Shown here one piece after another: positions 44,999-56,919 of a stretch of 64,000 nucleotides of DNA (its first letter is position 1; every line of letters starts with the position of its first letter). A program made the position numbers and the translations under genes. Below the pieces are notes generated by a model, which saw only the letters and a program-made list of their open reading frames with translations, ran no database searches and had not been told where the DNA came from. Source of the stretch: Cupriavidus pauculus (GTDB taxonomy: Bacteria; Pseudomonadota; Gammaproteobacteria; Burkholderiales; Burkholderiaceae); NCBI RefSeq assembly GCF_008693385.1, contig NZ_CP044065.1:496001-560000 (forward strand), given 5' to 3'.

Positions 44999-45871
44999 AT
45001 GTCAACCCTGCCCACGTCCCTGGCCGCCGCGACCGCTAATGGCGCGCCGGAATCTGGCGCCGCTCCGTCCGGTGCCGGGACGCCGCCGCCCGCTTCGGGC
45101 GCGCCCGCCGCCTCGCCGGCGCCGTCGCCCGCCGCCCCGCCCGTCATCTCGAATTCGCCCACGTTCAGCCCGCTTTACCAGCAGATCAAGGCCCTCATCA
45201 TGCAGAGCCTGCAGTCCGGCGAGTGGAAGCCTGGCGACATGATCCCGAGCGAGATGGAACTGGCCGCGCGCTACAAGGTGAGCCAGGGCACGGTCCGCAA
45301 GGCCATCGACGAGCTGGCTGCCGACAATCTGGTGGCCCGCCGCCAGGGCAAGGGCACGTTCGTCACGACCCATCACGAGGATGTGGTCAAGTTTCGCTTC
45401 CTGCGGCTGGTGCCGGACGAAGGGGAGCCGCACTACGGCGCGAGCCGGGTGCTCGAATGCAAGCGCCTGCGCGCGCCGGCGGAGATCGCGCGTCTGCTCG
45501 ACCTGCGCACCGGCGACAGCGTGGTGCAGATTCGCCGCGTGCTGACGTTCTCGGGCGAAGCGACCGTGCTCGACGAGATCTGGCTGGTCGGCGCGAGCTT
45601 CAAGGGCCTGACGGCCGAGAAGCTCACGGAATGGAAGGGCCCGATGTACGCGCTGTTCGAGGCCGAATTCGGGACGCGCATGATCCGGGCCACCGAGAAG
45701 ATCCGGGCGGTGGCGGCCGACGAGACGGCGGCGTCGCTGCTGTCCGTCCCGGCGGGCTCGCCGCTGCTGTCGGTGGAGCGGGTCTCGTTCACGTATGGCG
45801 ACCGCCCGGTGGAAGTCCGCCGCGCGTTGTATGTCACAACACGCCACTACTATCAGAACGATCTGAGCTGA
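44999..45871 (+). CDS. GntR family transcriptional regulator (HutC/UTRA subfamily)
   Basis: 290 residues. A proline/alanine-rich N-terminus (1-55) precedes the winged helix (about 57-125, PLYQQIKALIMQSLQSG, VSQGTVRKAIDELAADNLVARR) and a UTRA ligand-binding domain (about 135-285, VVQIRRVLTFSGEATVLDEIWL). The ligand is probably a TCA-related organic acid, which is inference from its place between mdh and sdhCDAB. The stop codon is the first base triplet of a duplicated 12-bp repeat. Confidence 0.9.
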   Translation: MSTLPTSLAAATANGAPESGAAPSGAGTPPPASGAPAASPAPSPAAPPVISNSPTFSPLYQQIKALIMQSLQSGEWKPGDMIPSEMELAARYKVSQGTVRKAIDELAADNLVARRQGKGTFVTTHHEDVVKFRFLRLVPDEGEPHYGASRVLECKRLRAPAEIARLLDLRTGDSVVQIRRVLTFSGEATVLDEIWLVGASFKGLTAEKLTEWKGPMYALFEAEFGTRMIRATEKIRAVAADETAASLLSVPAGSPLLSVERVSFTYGDRPVEVRRALYVTTRHYYQNDLS

Positions 45872-45892
45872 CCCGTGAGTTGACCCGTGAAT
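45869..45892 (+). repeat. 12-bp tandem duplication starting at the gntR stop
   Basis: TGACCCGTGAGT (45869-45880) is followed directly by TGACCCGTGAAT (45881-45892). Copy one begins exactly with the gntR stop TGA, so the unit duplicates the stop in frame four codons later. Confidence 0.85.
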
Positions 45893-46189
45893 TGTCGAGC
45901 GGAAATGTCGAAAAACCACGCCGGGGTAGTGGAATTGTCATGCTCCAGGCTGGTGCGTGGCGATGTGGCGTGCGATTGTCGCGCACGCCGTGGTGGTGCG
46001 TGATAGCTGAAAATTATTGGTGCGCTGCGCAACAAAGGCGCTAAAATCATGTGGATTTGCCCCAGTGCATTCCTCTGTATGCAGTGCCGATATGCATGAA
46101 TCATCGTGACGCGATGACCGTGGATTGGCAAGGGGTGATGGCAGTTTCGTTCTTTGGTAGTTCTTTTCTTACCGCAAATGGGGTCTCGC
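45872..46189 (+). other. 318-bp gap before sdhC
   Basis: It holds the stop-codon repeat above, a -10-like TAAAAT (46042-46047) with a poor -35 (TTGGTG, 46017-46022, 19-nt spacing), and no coding frame I can support. The sdh promoter is probably here, giving a leader of about 135 nt. Confidence 0.5.
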
Positions 46190-46600
46190 ATGGCTGAAGC
46201 CGTCAAACAAGCCAGGCCGGAGTTCCGGAACATCCATGTCGCGCAACTCGCGCGATACAGGTTGCCCTGGGCCGGCAAGGTATCCATCCTGCATCGCGTG
46301 AGCGGTGCGTTGATGTTCCTCCTCCTTCCGTTCGTTCTCTTCCTGTTCGAGCAGAGCGTTACGTCCGAAATCAGCTTCGCCCGTTTCTCGAGCCTGCTGT
46401 CCAACGGCTTCGTCAAGCTGGTCGTGCTGGCCCTGATCTGGGGTTACCTGCATCACTTCTGTGCCGGTATCCGCTTCCTGCTGCTCGATCTGCACGTGGG
46501 TGTATCGAAGCCCGCTTCCGGCAAGTCTGCCATTACCGTGCTCGTCGTCAGCCTGCTGCTTACCCTGATTTTCGGGCTGAAGCTTTTCGGCCTGTTCTGA
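46190..46600 (+). CDS. sdhC: Succinate dehydrogenase cytochrome b556 subunit
   Basis: 136 residues from the ATG at 46190. Starts AEAVKQARPEFRNIHVAQLARYRLP, with three membrane helices (about 40-60, 75-100, 112-136), the quinone-site motif SILHRVSGALMF (S and H) and the heme ligand region GYLHHFCAGIRFLLLDLHVG. It anchors the Sdh complex and binds heme b. First gene of sdhCDAB; 13 bp to sdhD. Confidence 0.95.
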   Translation: MAEAVKQARPEFRNIHVAQLARYRLPWAGKVSILHRVSGALMFLLLPFVLFLFEQSVTSEISFARFSSLLSNGFVKLVVLALIWGYLHHFCAGIRFLLLDLHVGVSKPASGKSAITVLVVSLLLTLIFGLKLFGLF

Positions 46601-46613
46601 GGAGAGTATTCAA

Positions 46614-46979
46614 GTGGCAAATAACAATATCGGTCCCAAGCGCCTCGTCGTCGGCGCGCACTACGGTATCAAGGACTGGCTTGCGCAGCGCGTGACTGCG
46701 GTGATCATGGTGGTCTTCACCGTGGTCCTGGCCATCGCCTTTCTCGCCTTTGGCAACCCCACGTATGAAGGCTGGGCAGGTCTCTTCGCCAATCAATGGA
46801 TGAAGATCCTGACTTTCCTGACCATCCTCTCGCTGCTGTACCACGCCTGGATCGGCGTGCGCGACATCTGGATGGACTACGTCAAGCCGATGGCCGTGCG
46901 CCTCGTGCTGCAAGTACTAACGATTCTGTGGCTCGTCGGTTGCGCGGGCTACGCTGCTCAGATTCTCTGGAGGGTGTAA
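46614..46979 (+). CDS. sdhD: Succinate dehydrogenase membrane anchor subunit
   Basis: 121 residues with a GTG start. Three membrane helices, a conserved N-terminal segment (RLVVGAHYGIKDWLAQRVTA) and the heme/quinone region LLYHAWIGVRDIWMDYVKP with its histidine. Pairs with SdhC in the membrane. Its stop is 3 bp before sdhA. Confidence 0.95.
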   Translation: MANNNIGPKRLVVGAHYGIKDWLAQRVTAVIMVVFTVVLAIAFLAFGNPTYEGWAGLFANQWMKILTFLTILSLLYHAWIGVRDIWMDYVKPMAVRLVLQVLTILWLVGCAGYAAQILWRV

Positions 46980-46982
46980 TAA

Positions 46983-48761
46983 ATGGTCGCAGTCAAGACT
47001 GGATTGCCGCGTCGTCGATTTGACGTGGTCATCGTCGGGGCGGGCGGCGCCGGGATGCGCGCATCCCTCCAGCTCGCGGAAGCCGGCCTGAACGTGGCCG
47101 TGCTGTCCAAGGTTTTCCCCACGCGCTCGCACACCGTGGCCGCCCAGGGCGGTATCGGCGCCTCGCTCGGCAATATGAGCGAGGACAACTGGCACTATCA
47201 CTTCTACGACACCATCAAGGGTTCCGACTGGCTCGGCGACCAGGATGCGATCGAGTTCATGTGCCGGGAAGCGCCGAAGGTCGTGTACGAGCTCGAGCAC
47301 TTCGGCATGCCGTTCGACCGCAATGCCGATGGCACGATCTACCAGCGTCCGTTCGGCGGCCACACGGCCAACTACGGCGAGAAGCCCGTGCAGCGTGCCT
47401 GCGCCGCGGCCGACCGTACCGGCCACGCGCTGCTGCACACGCTGTACCAGCGTAACGTCCGCGCCAAGACCCACTTCTTCGTCGAATGGATGGCGCTGGA
47501 CCTGATCCGCGACCAGGACGGCGACGTGCTGGGCGTGACGGCGCTGGAAATGGAAACGGGCGAAGTCTATATCCTCGAAGCCAAGACCACGCTGTTCGCC
47601 ACGGGCGGTGCCGGCCGTATCTACGCCGCATCGACCAACGCGTTCATCAACACCGGTGACGGCCTGGGCATGGCGGCGCGCGCCGGTGTGCCGCTCGAGG
47701 ACATGGAGTTCTGGCAGTTCCACCCGACCGGCGTGGCCGGCGCGGGCGTGCTGATCACCGAAGGCGTGCGCGGCGAAGGCGGTATCCTGCGTAACAAGGA
47801 CGGCGAACGCTTCATGGAGCGTTACGCGCCGACGCTGAAGGATCTGGCGCCGCGTGACTTCGTGTCGCGCTCGATGGACCAGGAAATCAAGGAAGGCCGT
47901 GGCTGCGGCCCGAACGGCGACTACGTGCTGCTGGACCTGACGCACGTCGGTGCCGAGACCATCATGAAGCGCCTGCCGTCGATCCGCGAAATCGGCATGA
48001 AGTTCGCCAACGTGGACGCGATCAAGGAACCGATCCCCGTCGTGCCGACCATCCACTACCAGATGGGCGGTATCCCGACGAACTTCCACGGTCAGGTGGT
48101 GGTGCCGAAGAACGGCAACCCCAACGAAGTGGTCAACGGTTTCTACGCGATCGGCGAATGCTCGTGCGTGTCCGTGCACGGCGCGAACCGCCTGGGCACG
48201 AACTCGCTGCTCGACCTCGTGGTGTTCGGCCGTGCCGCCGGCAACCACATCGTCGCCAGCGCGCTCAAGCAGAAGGAACACAAGCCGCTGCCGGCCGATG
48301 CCGCCGACCTCGCGATGTCGCGCCTGGCCAAGCTGCAGGCGACGTCGTCGGGCGAGTACACGCAGGACGTGGCAAACGACATCCGTCGCAACATGCAGTC
48401 GCACGCGGGCGTGTTCCGTACGCAGAAGCTGATGGACGAAGGTGTCGAGCGCATCCTCGAAGTGGCGGAACGTGCCGACAACATCCACCTGAAGGACAAG
48501 TCGAAGGTCTTCAACACCGCGCTGGTGGAAGCCCTCGAAGTGGCCAACCTGGTGGAAGTGGCCAAGGCCACGATGATTTCGGCCGCGGCCCGCAAGGAAT
48601 CGCGCGGTGCGCACGCGCACAGCGACTTCCCGAACCGCGACGACCAGAACTGGCTCAAGCACACGCTGTTCTACAGCGAAGGCAACCGCCTCGACTACAA
48701 GCCGGTGAAGATGGAACCCCTTACGGTGGAATCCGTTCCGCCGAAGGCTCGTACCTTCTGA
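46983..48761 (+). CDS. sdhA: Succinate dehydrogenase flavoprotein subunit
   Basis: 592 residues. Rossmann FAD motif DVVIVGAGGAGMRASLQ (about 14-30); the FAD-linking histidine is H50 in TRSHTVAAQGG. Other motifs: EFWQFHPTGVAGAGVLITEG and CSCVSVHGANRLGTNSLLDL. It oxidises succinate to fumarate and passes electrons to SdhB. No anomalies. Confidence 0.98.
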   Translation: MVAVKTGLPRRRFDVVIVGAGGAGMRASLQLAEAGLNVAVLSKVFPTRSHTVAAQGGIGASLGNMSEDNWHYHFYDTIKGSDWLGDQDAIEFMCREAPKVVYELEHFGMPFDRNADGTIYQRPFGGHTANYGEKPVQRACAAADRTGHALLHTLYQRNVRAKTHFFVEWMALDLIRDQDGDVLGVTALEMETGEVYILEAKTTLFATGGAGRIYAASTNAFINTGDGLGMAARAGVPLEDMEFWQFHPTGVAGAGVLITEGVRGEGGILRNKDGERFMERYAPTLKDLAPRDFVSRSMDQEIKEGRGCGPNGDYVLLDLTHVGAETIMKRLPSIREIGMKFANVDAIKEPIPVVPTIHYQMGGIPTNFHGQVVVPKNGNPNEVVNGFYAIGECSCVSVHGANRLGTNSLLDLVVFGRAAGNHIVASALKQKEHKPLPADAADLAMSRLAKLQATSSGEYTQDVANDIRRNMQSHAGVFRTQKLMDEGVERILEVAERADNIHLKDKSKVFNTALVEALEVANLVEVAKATMISAAARKESRGAHAHSDFPNRDDQNWLKHTLFYSEGNRLDYKPVKMEPLTVESVPPKARTF

Positions 48762-48795
48762 GCACCGCATCGTAGAGAAAACAGGACCCACAGAA

Positions 48796-49497
48796 ATGAA
48801 GCGTATCTTCGAAGTCTACCGCTACGATCCGGACAAGGATGCCGCCCCGCGCATGCAGACCTACGAGGTCGAGCTGGACGGTCACGAGCGCATGCTGCTG
48901 GACGCGCTGGTCAAGCTGAAGAAGCTGGACGAGACCATCTCGTTCCGCCGTTCGTGCCGTGAAGGCGTGTGCGGTTCGGACGCGATGAACATCAACGGCA
49001 AGAACGGCCTGGCCTGCCTGACGAACCTGCGCGAGCTGCCGGACCGCATCGTGCTGCGTCCGCTGCCCGGCCTGCCGGTGGTGCGCGACCTGATCGTCGA
49101 CATGACGCAGTTCTTCAAGCAGTACAACTCGATCAAGCCGTTCCTGATCAACGACGAGCCGCCGCCCGAGAAGGAGCGTCTGCAGTCGCCGCAGGAACGT
49201 GACGAGCTGGACGGCCTGTACGAGTGCATCTTGTGCGCGAGCTGCTCGACGTCGTGCCCGTCGTTCTGGTGGAACCCGGACAAGTTCGTCGGCCCGGCCG
49301 GCCTGCTGCAAGCCTACCGCTTTATCGCGGACAGCCGCGACCAGGCCACCGGCGAGCGTCTGGACAACCTGAACGACCCGTACCGCCTGTTCCGTTGCCA
49401 CAGCATCATGAACTGCGTCGATGTGTGCCCGAAGGGTCTGAACCCGACGAAGGCCATCGGCAAGATCAAGGAGCTGATGGTTCGCCGCGCGGTATAA
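48796..49497 (+). CDS. sdhB: Succinate dehydrogenase iron-sulfur subunit
   Basis: 233 residues. The [2Fe-2S] site is C54, C59 and C74 with D62 replacing one cysteine as in E. coli (SCREGVCGSDAMN). The [4Fe-4S] and [3Fe-4S] ligands are C144, C147, C150, C154 (ECILCASCSTSCP) and C201, C207, C211 (RCHSIMNCVDVCP). It relays electrons to the membrane quinone site. Stop is followed by a microrepeat-rich 144-bp gap before sdhE. Confidence 0.98.
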   Translation: MKRIFEVYRYDPDKDAAPRMQTYEVELDGHERMLLDALVKLKKLDETISFRRSCREGVCGSDAMNINGKNGLACLTNLRELPDRIVLRPLPGLPVVRDLIVDMTQFFKQYNSIKPFLINDEPPPEKERLQSPQERDELDGLYECILCASCSTSCPSFWWNPDKFVGPAGLLQAYRFIADSRDQATGERLDNLNDPYRLFRCHSIMNCVDVCPKGLNPTKAIGKIKELMVRRAV

Positions 49498-49547
49498 GCG
49501 GCCGTGGCGGAAGCGGTCTAAACTGTCTTTCGCCACATGACTTAAGC

Positions 49548-49579
49548 GTAGTAGCGACGTAGTAGCAAGCAATGTAGTA
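49548..49579 (+). repeat. GTAGTA microrepeats between sdhB and sdhE
   Basis: GTAGTAGC occurs at 49548-49555 and 49559-49566, with a partial GTAGTA at 49574-49579. Short imperfect slippage-type repeats in a non-coding stretch. Confidence 0.65.
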
Positions 49580-49641
49580 AGCGGGGTGCAAGCCTGGGCG
49601 GTTATCGTCGGGGTTCGTGCTCCGCAGCACGAAGGCTGACC

Positions 49642-49923
49642 ATGAGTCTTTCCACCACTTTCTCCCATCAGGCTGACCCGCACAAGCGCGCGCGGCTTCG
49701 CTGGCGTGCCCGCCGCGGCCTACTGGAGAACGACATCATCGTCGAGCGATTCTTCAACCGTTACGAGGAAAGCCTGTCCGACGAGGACGTGGCTGCACTC
49801 TCCGAGCTCTTCGAGCTCAGCGACAACGAGTTGATGGACCTGCTGCTTGCCCGCAAGGAGCTTGACGGTGAGCTCGACACGCCCCCGATGCAACGGCTGA
49901 TTGGCCTGTTGCGTTCGGTCTGA
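49642..49923 (+). CDS. sdhE: SdhE/YgfY, FAD assembly factor for SdhA
   Basis: 93 residues, the usual length. The diagnostic RGxxE is [10 protein letters not shown] (R-G-L-L-E, about 24-28), and the helical bundle carries [17 protein letters not shown]. It flavinylates SdhA. It lies between sdhB and gltA, as expected for Burkholderiales. Confidence 0.93.
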   Translation: MSLSTTFSHQADPHKRARLRWRARRGLLENDIIVERFFNRYEESLSDEDVAALSELFELSDNELMDLLLARKELDGELDTPPMQRLIGLLRSV

Positions 49924-49964
49924 GTTTGGTCAACATATTATTCACAGCATTTGAAGGAACCGAC

Positions 49965-51266
49965 ATGACGCCGTCCGATGTGAAAGCCACGCTATCGTTT
50001 TCCGATGGTTCCCCCAGCGTTGAGCTGCCGATCTACAAGGGTACCGTTGGCCCGGACGTGATCGACATTCGCAAACTGTACGGTCAGACCGGCAAGTTCA
50101 CCTACGACCCGGGGTTCATGTCGACCGCCTCCTGCAACTCGAAGATCACCTACATCGACGGTGACAAGGGCGAGCTGCTGTACCGTGGCTACCCGATCGA
50201 GCAACTGGCCGCGAAGTGCGACCACCTCGAGACCTGTTACCTGCTGCTGAAGGGCGAGCTGCCGAACGCCAAGCAAAAGGAAGACTTCGTCTTCAACGTG
50301 ATGAACCACACGATGGTTCACGAGCAACTGCAGTTCTTCATGCGCGGTTTCCGCCGTGACGCCCACCCGATGGCCGTGCTGACGGGCCTGGTCGGCGCCA
50401 TGAGCGCGTTCTACCACGACGCGATGGACATCGACGATCCGCATCAGCGCGAGATCTCGGCCATCCGCCTAATCGCCAAGATGCCGACCCTGGTCGCCAT
50501 GGCGTACAAGTACAACATCGGCCAGCCGTACATCTACCCGCAGAACGACCTGTCGTACTCGGGCAACTTCCTGCGCATGATGTTCGGCACGCCGTGCGCG
50601 CCGTATCACGTGAACCCGGTGCTCGAGCGCGCGCTCGACCGCATCTTCATCCTGCACGCCGACCACGAGCAGAACGCGTCGACCTCGACCGTGCGCCTGG
50701 CCGGTTCGTCGGGCACGAACCCGTTTGCCGCCATCGCCGCCGGCGTGGCCTGCCTCTGGGGCCCGGCTCACGGTGGCGCGAACGAAGCCGCGCTCAAGAT
50801 GCTGGAAGAAATCGGCAGCGTGGACCACATCAACGAGTTCATCAAGCAGGTCAAGGACAAGAACTCGGGCGTGCGCCTGATGGGCTTTGGCCACCGCGTG
50901 TACAAGAACTACGACCCGCGCGCCAAGCTCATGCGCGAAACCTGCCACGAAGTGCTGAACGAACTGGGCCTGCACAACGACCCGCTGTTCAAGCTGGCCA
51001 TGGAGCTCGAGAAGATCGCGCTCGAGGACGAATACTTCGTGAGCCGCAAGCTGTACCCGAACGTGGACTTCTACTCGGGTATCGTGCAGCGCGCGCTCGG
51101 CATCCCGACCTCGCTATTCACCTGCATCTTCGCGCTGGCACGTACGCCGGGCTGGATCTCGCAGTGGGAAGAAATGATCACCGATCCCGAGTACAAGATC
51201 GGTCGTCCGCGCCAGCTGTTCAACGGCGCATCGAGCCGCGACGTGCCGGACATGGCCAAGCGCTGA
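49965..51266 (+). CDS. gltA: Citrate synthase
   Basis: 433 residues from the ATG at 49965; in-frame codons upstream (49926) read into the sdhE gap. Motifs: [27 protein letters not shown] and [16 protein letters not shown] hold catalytic histidines and the aspartate. Type I hexameric enzyme, NADH-inhibited in this group. It condenses oxaloacetate and acetyl-CoA. A strong terminator follows 34 bp later. Confidence 0.97.
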   Translation: MTPSDVKATLSFSDGSPSVELPIYKGTVGPDVIDIRKLYGQTGKFTYDPGFMSTASCNSKITYIDGDKGELLYRGYPIEQLAAKCDHLETCYLLLKGELPNAKQKEDFVFNVMNHTMVHEQLQFFMRGFRRDAHPMAVLTGLVGAMSAFYHDAMDIDDPHQREISAIRLIAKMPTLVAMAYKYNIGQPYIYPQNDLSYSGNFLRMMFGTPCAPYHVNPVLERALDRIFILHADHEQNASTSTVRLAGSSGTNPFAAIAAGVACLWGPAHGGANEAALKMLEEIGSVDHINEFIKQVKDKNSGVRLMGFGHRVYKNYDPRAKLMRETCHEVLNELGLHNDPLFKLAMELEKIALEDEYFVSRKLYPNVDFYSGIVQRALGIPTSLFTCIFALARTPGWISQWEEMITDPEYKIGRPRQLFNGASSRDVPDMAKR

Positions 51267-51300
51267 TCGAGGCTGTTGCCGCGCAGGTTGCGGTACAGGA

Positions 51301-51330
51301 AGCCCCCGACCCGGTCGGGGGCTTTTTTTT
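51301..51330 (+). terminator. Rho-independent terminator after gltA
   Basis: AGCCCCCGAC and GTCGGGGGCT form a perfect 10-bp stem with a 3-nt loop, followed by eight T. The mirror also has an A-run, so it could act on the opposite strand. Confidence 0.96.
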
Positions 51331-51481
51331 GCGTGCTTTCTCCGTGGTGGTGCAAGACTGCCGGCGCAATTAAATGCGCACCACAATCGTGATATCCCGT
51401 TTCTGCGCCTTATTCTGCCGTACAGTGGTTGCAATCGTCGGCATTTATTGTGCAAATTTCCGTATTGATGGGAATCTCTGC

Positions 51482-51510
51482 TTCAATGCGGTGCAACTTC
51501 TCCCTATAAT
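51482..51510 (+). promoter_or_regulatory. Promoter of the liv operon
   Basis: TTCAAT (51482-51487), a 17-nt spacer, and a perfect TATAAT (51505-51510). Confidence 0.6.
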
Positions 51511-51626
51511 GGCGGCTGCTTCGCCGACGGCAGCCGGGCCATCCCTCCGGTCCTGACGTACCGGCCAAGCGGGGCAGGCGACGCGCTTGCGCAAGAGACA
51601 ACGACAGTTGCTTGTCTTACCGAACA

Positions 51627-51652
51627 TGACGCCCGGGCACCCCCGGGCGTCA
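51627..51652 (+). promoter_or_regulatory. 11-bp GC-rich stem-loop in the liv leader
   Basis: TGACGCCCGGG (51627-51637) pairs perfectly with CCCGGGCGTCA (51642-51652) around CACC. It lies about 120 nt before livJ and lacks a T-run, so it is not a standard terminator. Confidence 0.6.
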
Positions 51653-51773
51653 GCACAGGCCGGGCCCCGCATCTCTCCATTTCCCTCGCTGGCCCGCATC
51701 CCTCCGTTCGATTGCGCGAGTCGCCCGACTCTGCCCGGCTGACCCACATCTACCTAGAACAGAGGAGCTCCTG

Positions 51774-52901
51774 ATGACGTCTTCCCGTCTCACGTCCATC
51801 TCCGTCGCCGCTGCCATGGCGACGGCTGCCGCCTTCGCTGCGTCCGGCGCCAGCGCGGAAACCGTCAAGATCGCCATCGCCGGTCCGATGAGCGGCGCGG
51901 TCGCCCAGTACGGCGACATGGTCAAGGCCGGCGCGCTGACCGCCATCGAGCAGATCAACGCGGCCGGCGGCGCCGGCGGCAACAAGCTCGAAGCCGTGCT
52001 GATGGACGATGCCTGCGAGCCGAAGCAGGCCGTGGCCGTGGCCAACAAGATCGTCAGCCAGAACATTCGCTACGTGATCGGGCATGTGTGCTCGGGCTCG
52101 ACGATTCCCGCATCGGACATCTACGAGAACGAAGGCATCGTGATGGTCACGCCGTCGGCCACCGCGCCGCAGCTGACCGAGAACAAGAAGCGCAAGTTCA
52201 TCTTCCGCACGATCGGCCGCGACGACCAGCAGGGCCCGGCCGCCGCGCAGTACATCATCGGCAAGGTCAAGCCGAAGAAGGTGGCGATCCTGCACGACAA
52301 GCAGTCGTACGGCCAGGGTATTGCGAGCTCGGTGCGCAAGGATCTGGAAGCGGCCAAGATTCCGGTGGCGGTGTTCGAAGGCATCAATGCCGGCGACTCC
52401 GACTACTCGGCCGTCATCACCAAGCTGAAGTCGCAGGGCGTGGACTTCGTCTACTTCGGCGGCTATCACCCCGAGATGGGCCTGCTGCTGCGCCAGGCGC
52501 GCGAACAGGGCGTCAAGGCCACGTTCATGGGCCCCGAAGGCGTGGGCAACAAGGACGTGACCGCGATCGCGGGGCCGGCCTCCGAAGGCATGCTCGTGAC
52601 GCTGCCGGCCGACTTCTCGGCCGATCCGGCCAACGCGGGTCTGGTCAAGGCGTTCGCGGACAAGAAGCGCGATGCGAACGGCGCGTTCCAGATGCCGTCG
52701 TATGCGGCCGTGCAGATCATCGGCGACGCCATTGCCGGCGCGAAGAGCACGGATCCGGCGAAGGTGGCCGCATACATGCACAAGAACGCGTTCCAGACGC
52801 CGATCGGCAAGGTCGAGTACGACGAGAAGGGCGACCTGCGCGCCTTCAAGTTCGTGGTCTACACGTGGCACAAGGACGCCACGAAGACCGCAGCCAACTA
52901 A
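51774..52901 (+). CDS. livJ: Branched-chain amino acid ABC transporter, substrate-binding protein
   Basis: 375 residues. Signal peptide about 1-29 (ATAAAFAASGASA), then ETVKIAIAGPMSGAVAQYGDMVKAG. The type I periplasmic-binding fold has two cysteines near residues 80-106 (DDACEPKQAV and VCSGS), a LivJ-type disulfide. It binds Leu/Ile/Val. It heads livJ-H-M-G-F and has its own promoter, with a hairpin before livH that may balance expression. Confidence 0.94.
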   Translation: MTSSRLTSISVAAAMATAAAFAASGASAETVKIAIAGPMSGAVAQYGDMVKAGALTAIEQINAAGGAGGNKLEAVLMDDACEPKQAVAVANKIVSQNIRYVIGHVCSGSTIPASDIYENEGIVMVTPSATAPQLTENKKRKFIFRTIGRDDQQGPAAAQYIIGKVKPKKVAILHDKQSYGQGIASSVRKDLEAAKIPVAVFEGINAGDSDYSAVITKLKSQGVDFVYFGGYHPEMGLLLRQAREQGVKATFMGPEGVGNKDVTAIAGPASEGMLVTLPADFSADPANAGLVKAFADKKRDANGAFQMPSYAAVQIIGDAIAGAKSTDPAKVAAYMHKNAFQTPIGKVEYDEKGDLRAFKFVVYTWHKDATKTAAN

Positions 52902-52920
52902 ACGGCAGCCAACCCAGTCG

Positions 52921-52950
52921 CGCCCCGCCGGCCATGTGCCGGCCGGGGCG
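52921..52950 (+). terminator. Hairpin between livJ and livH (attenuator-type)
   Basis: CGCCCCGCCGGC pairs with GCCGGCCGGGGCG with a one-base bulge around CATGT. No T-run follows. Likely protects the livJ end and reduces downstream transcription. Confidence 0.65.
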
Positions 52951-52969
52951 CGTCGCAATGGACGCGCCC

Positions 52970-53896
<927 letters not shown>

Positions 53897-53900
53897 TCCG

Positions 53901-55144
<1,244 letters not shown>

Positions 55145-55148
<4 letters not shown>

Positions 55149-55911
55149 GCGCGGAACTGCTGAAAGTGTCGGGCCTGCAGATGCGCTTCGGCGGGCTGCT
55201 GGCCGTGGACGGCATCGACTTCGATGTGCGTCGCGACGAGGTCTTCGCGATCATCGGCCCGAACGGCGCGGGCAAGACCACGGTGTTCAACTGCGTCGGC
55301 GGTTTCTACAAGCCGACCGCGGGAGAGGTGTCGCTCGACGGCGATGCCATCGCGGGCCTGCCGAGCCACCTCGTGGCGCGGCGCGGCCTCGTGCGCACGT
55401 TCCAGAATATCCGCCTGTTCAAGTCGCTGACGGTGGTGGAGAACCTGCTCGTGGCCCAGCACCTGCAGGTGCGGTCCGGCCTGCTGCGCGGCCTGTTCGC
55501 CACGCCCGGATATCGCCGTGCCGAACGCGAGGCGCTCGAGCGCGCCGCCGTGTGGCTCGAACGCATGAACCTGACGTCCGTGGCCAACCGCGAGGCGGGC
55601 ACGCTGTCGTACGGCCATCAGCGCCGCCTCGAGATCGCGCGCTGCATGATCACGAAGCCGCGCCTGCTGATGCTCGACGAGCCGGCGGCCGGTCTCAACC
55701 CGCAGGAGAAGGTGGAGTTGCAGCAGCTGATCGACGGGCTGCGCCGCGAGTTCAATATCTCGGTGCTGCTGATCGAGCACGACATGAGCCTCGTGATGGG
55801 CGTGTCCGATCGCATCCTCGTGATGGAGCACGGCCGGCCGATCGTGATCGGCGAGCCGGAAGCGGTGCGCAACGACCCGCGCGTGATCAAGGCCTATCTG
55901 GGAGAGGACTG

Positions 55912-55912
<1 letters not shown>
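55145..55912 (+). CDS. livG: Branched-chain amino acid ABC transporter ATPase LivG
   Basis: 255 residues. Walker [13 protein letters not shown] (about 37-48), ABC signature [13 protein letters not shown], where YGHQR replaces the common SGGQ as in LivG, Walker [14 protein letters not shown], and H-loop IEHDMSLVM. It energises uptake with LivF. The start overlaps livM by 4 bp; the end overlaps livF by 1 bp. Confidence 0.95.
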
Positions 55913-56613
<701 letters not shown>

Positions 56614-56919
56614 TCCCCAGGCTGGTAGCGGCGCTACCAGCCTGAATCGCCCGGTTTTTCTCTTTTCGTCAACGACGAAATCCCCCCTTCGCCAATCACA
56701 TGCGGCAGGTGCCCTCCCGGGGTGCCGGCTGGCCGCTGCATGGGCGCTTCACGTGGCATAATCGCTTGTGATGTCAAGCAATCGCCGTCGCCACCGAAAA
56801 GGCTGCACAATCGGACTGCACAGCGGCGGTGACATCGCCGGTAAAAACAATCCCCTGCAAACCACATTGCGGATCGCTTGTGTCCCTTGCCCGGACGTGA
56901 CGGTTCGCCCCCCTGCATC
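56614..56919 (+). other. 306-bp gap between livF and leuC
   Basis: It holds the liv terminator, a TTTCGTC/GACGAAA stem (56664-56680) and an extended -10 (TGGCATAAT, 56754-56762) that is the best leuC promoter, predicting a leader of about 150 nt. I looked for a leucine-rich leader peptide and found none. Confidence 0.5.
56618..56659 (+). terminator. Terminator of the liv operon
   Basis: CAGGCTGGTAG and CTACCAGCCTG form an 11-bp stem with a 5-nt loop (CGGCG, 13 bp if fully paired). A T-run (TTTTTCTC) starts about 10 nt later. Confidence 0.75.

Larger units (their letters stand above)
51331..51773 (+). other. Gap of 443 bp: liv promoter and long structured leader
   Basis: No gene fits. The region holds a TATAAT promoter (51505-51510) and an 11-bp hairpin (51627-51652), described separately. 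If transcription starts near 51517, the liv leader is about 257 nt. Confidence 0.5.

Noticed and set aside
45872..46189. Extra coding frame between gntR and sdhC
   Set aside because: Frames are short, lack ribosome binding sites and have non-coding composition.
46917..48791. Antisense frame opposite sdhA (624 codons)
   Set aside because: sdhA is unambiguous on the plus strand, and the mirror product is not protein-like.
56614..56919. Leucine leader peptide upstream of leuC
   Set aside because: No short frame with a run of Leu codons was found; only stems and an extended -10 are visible.
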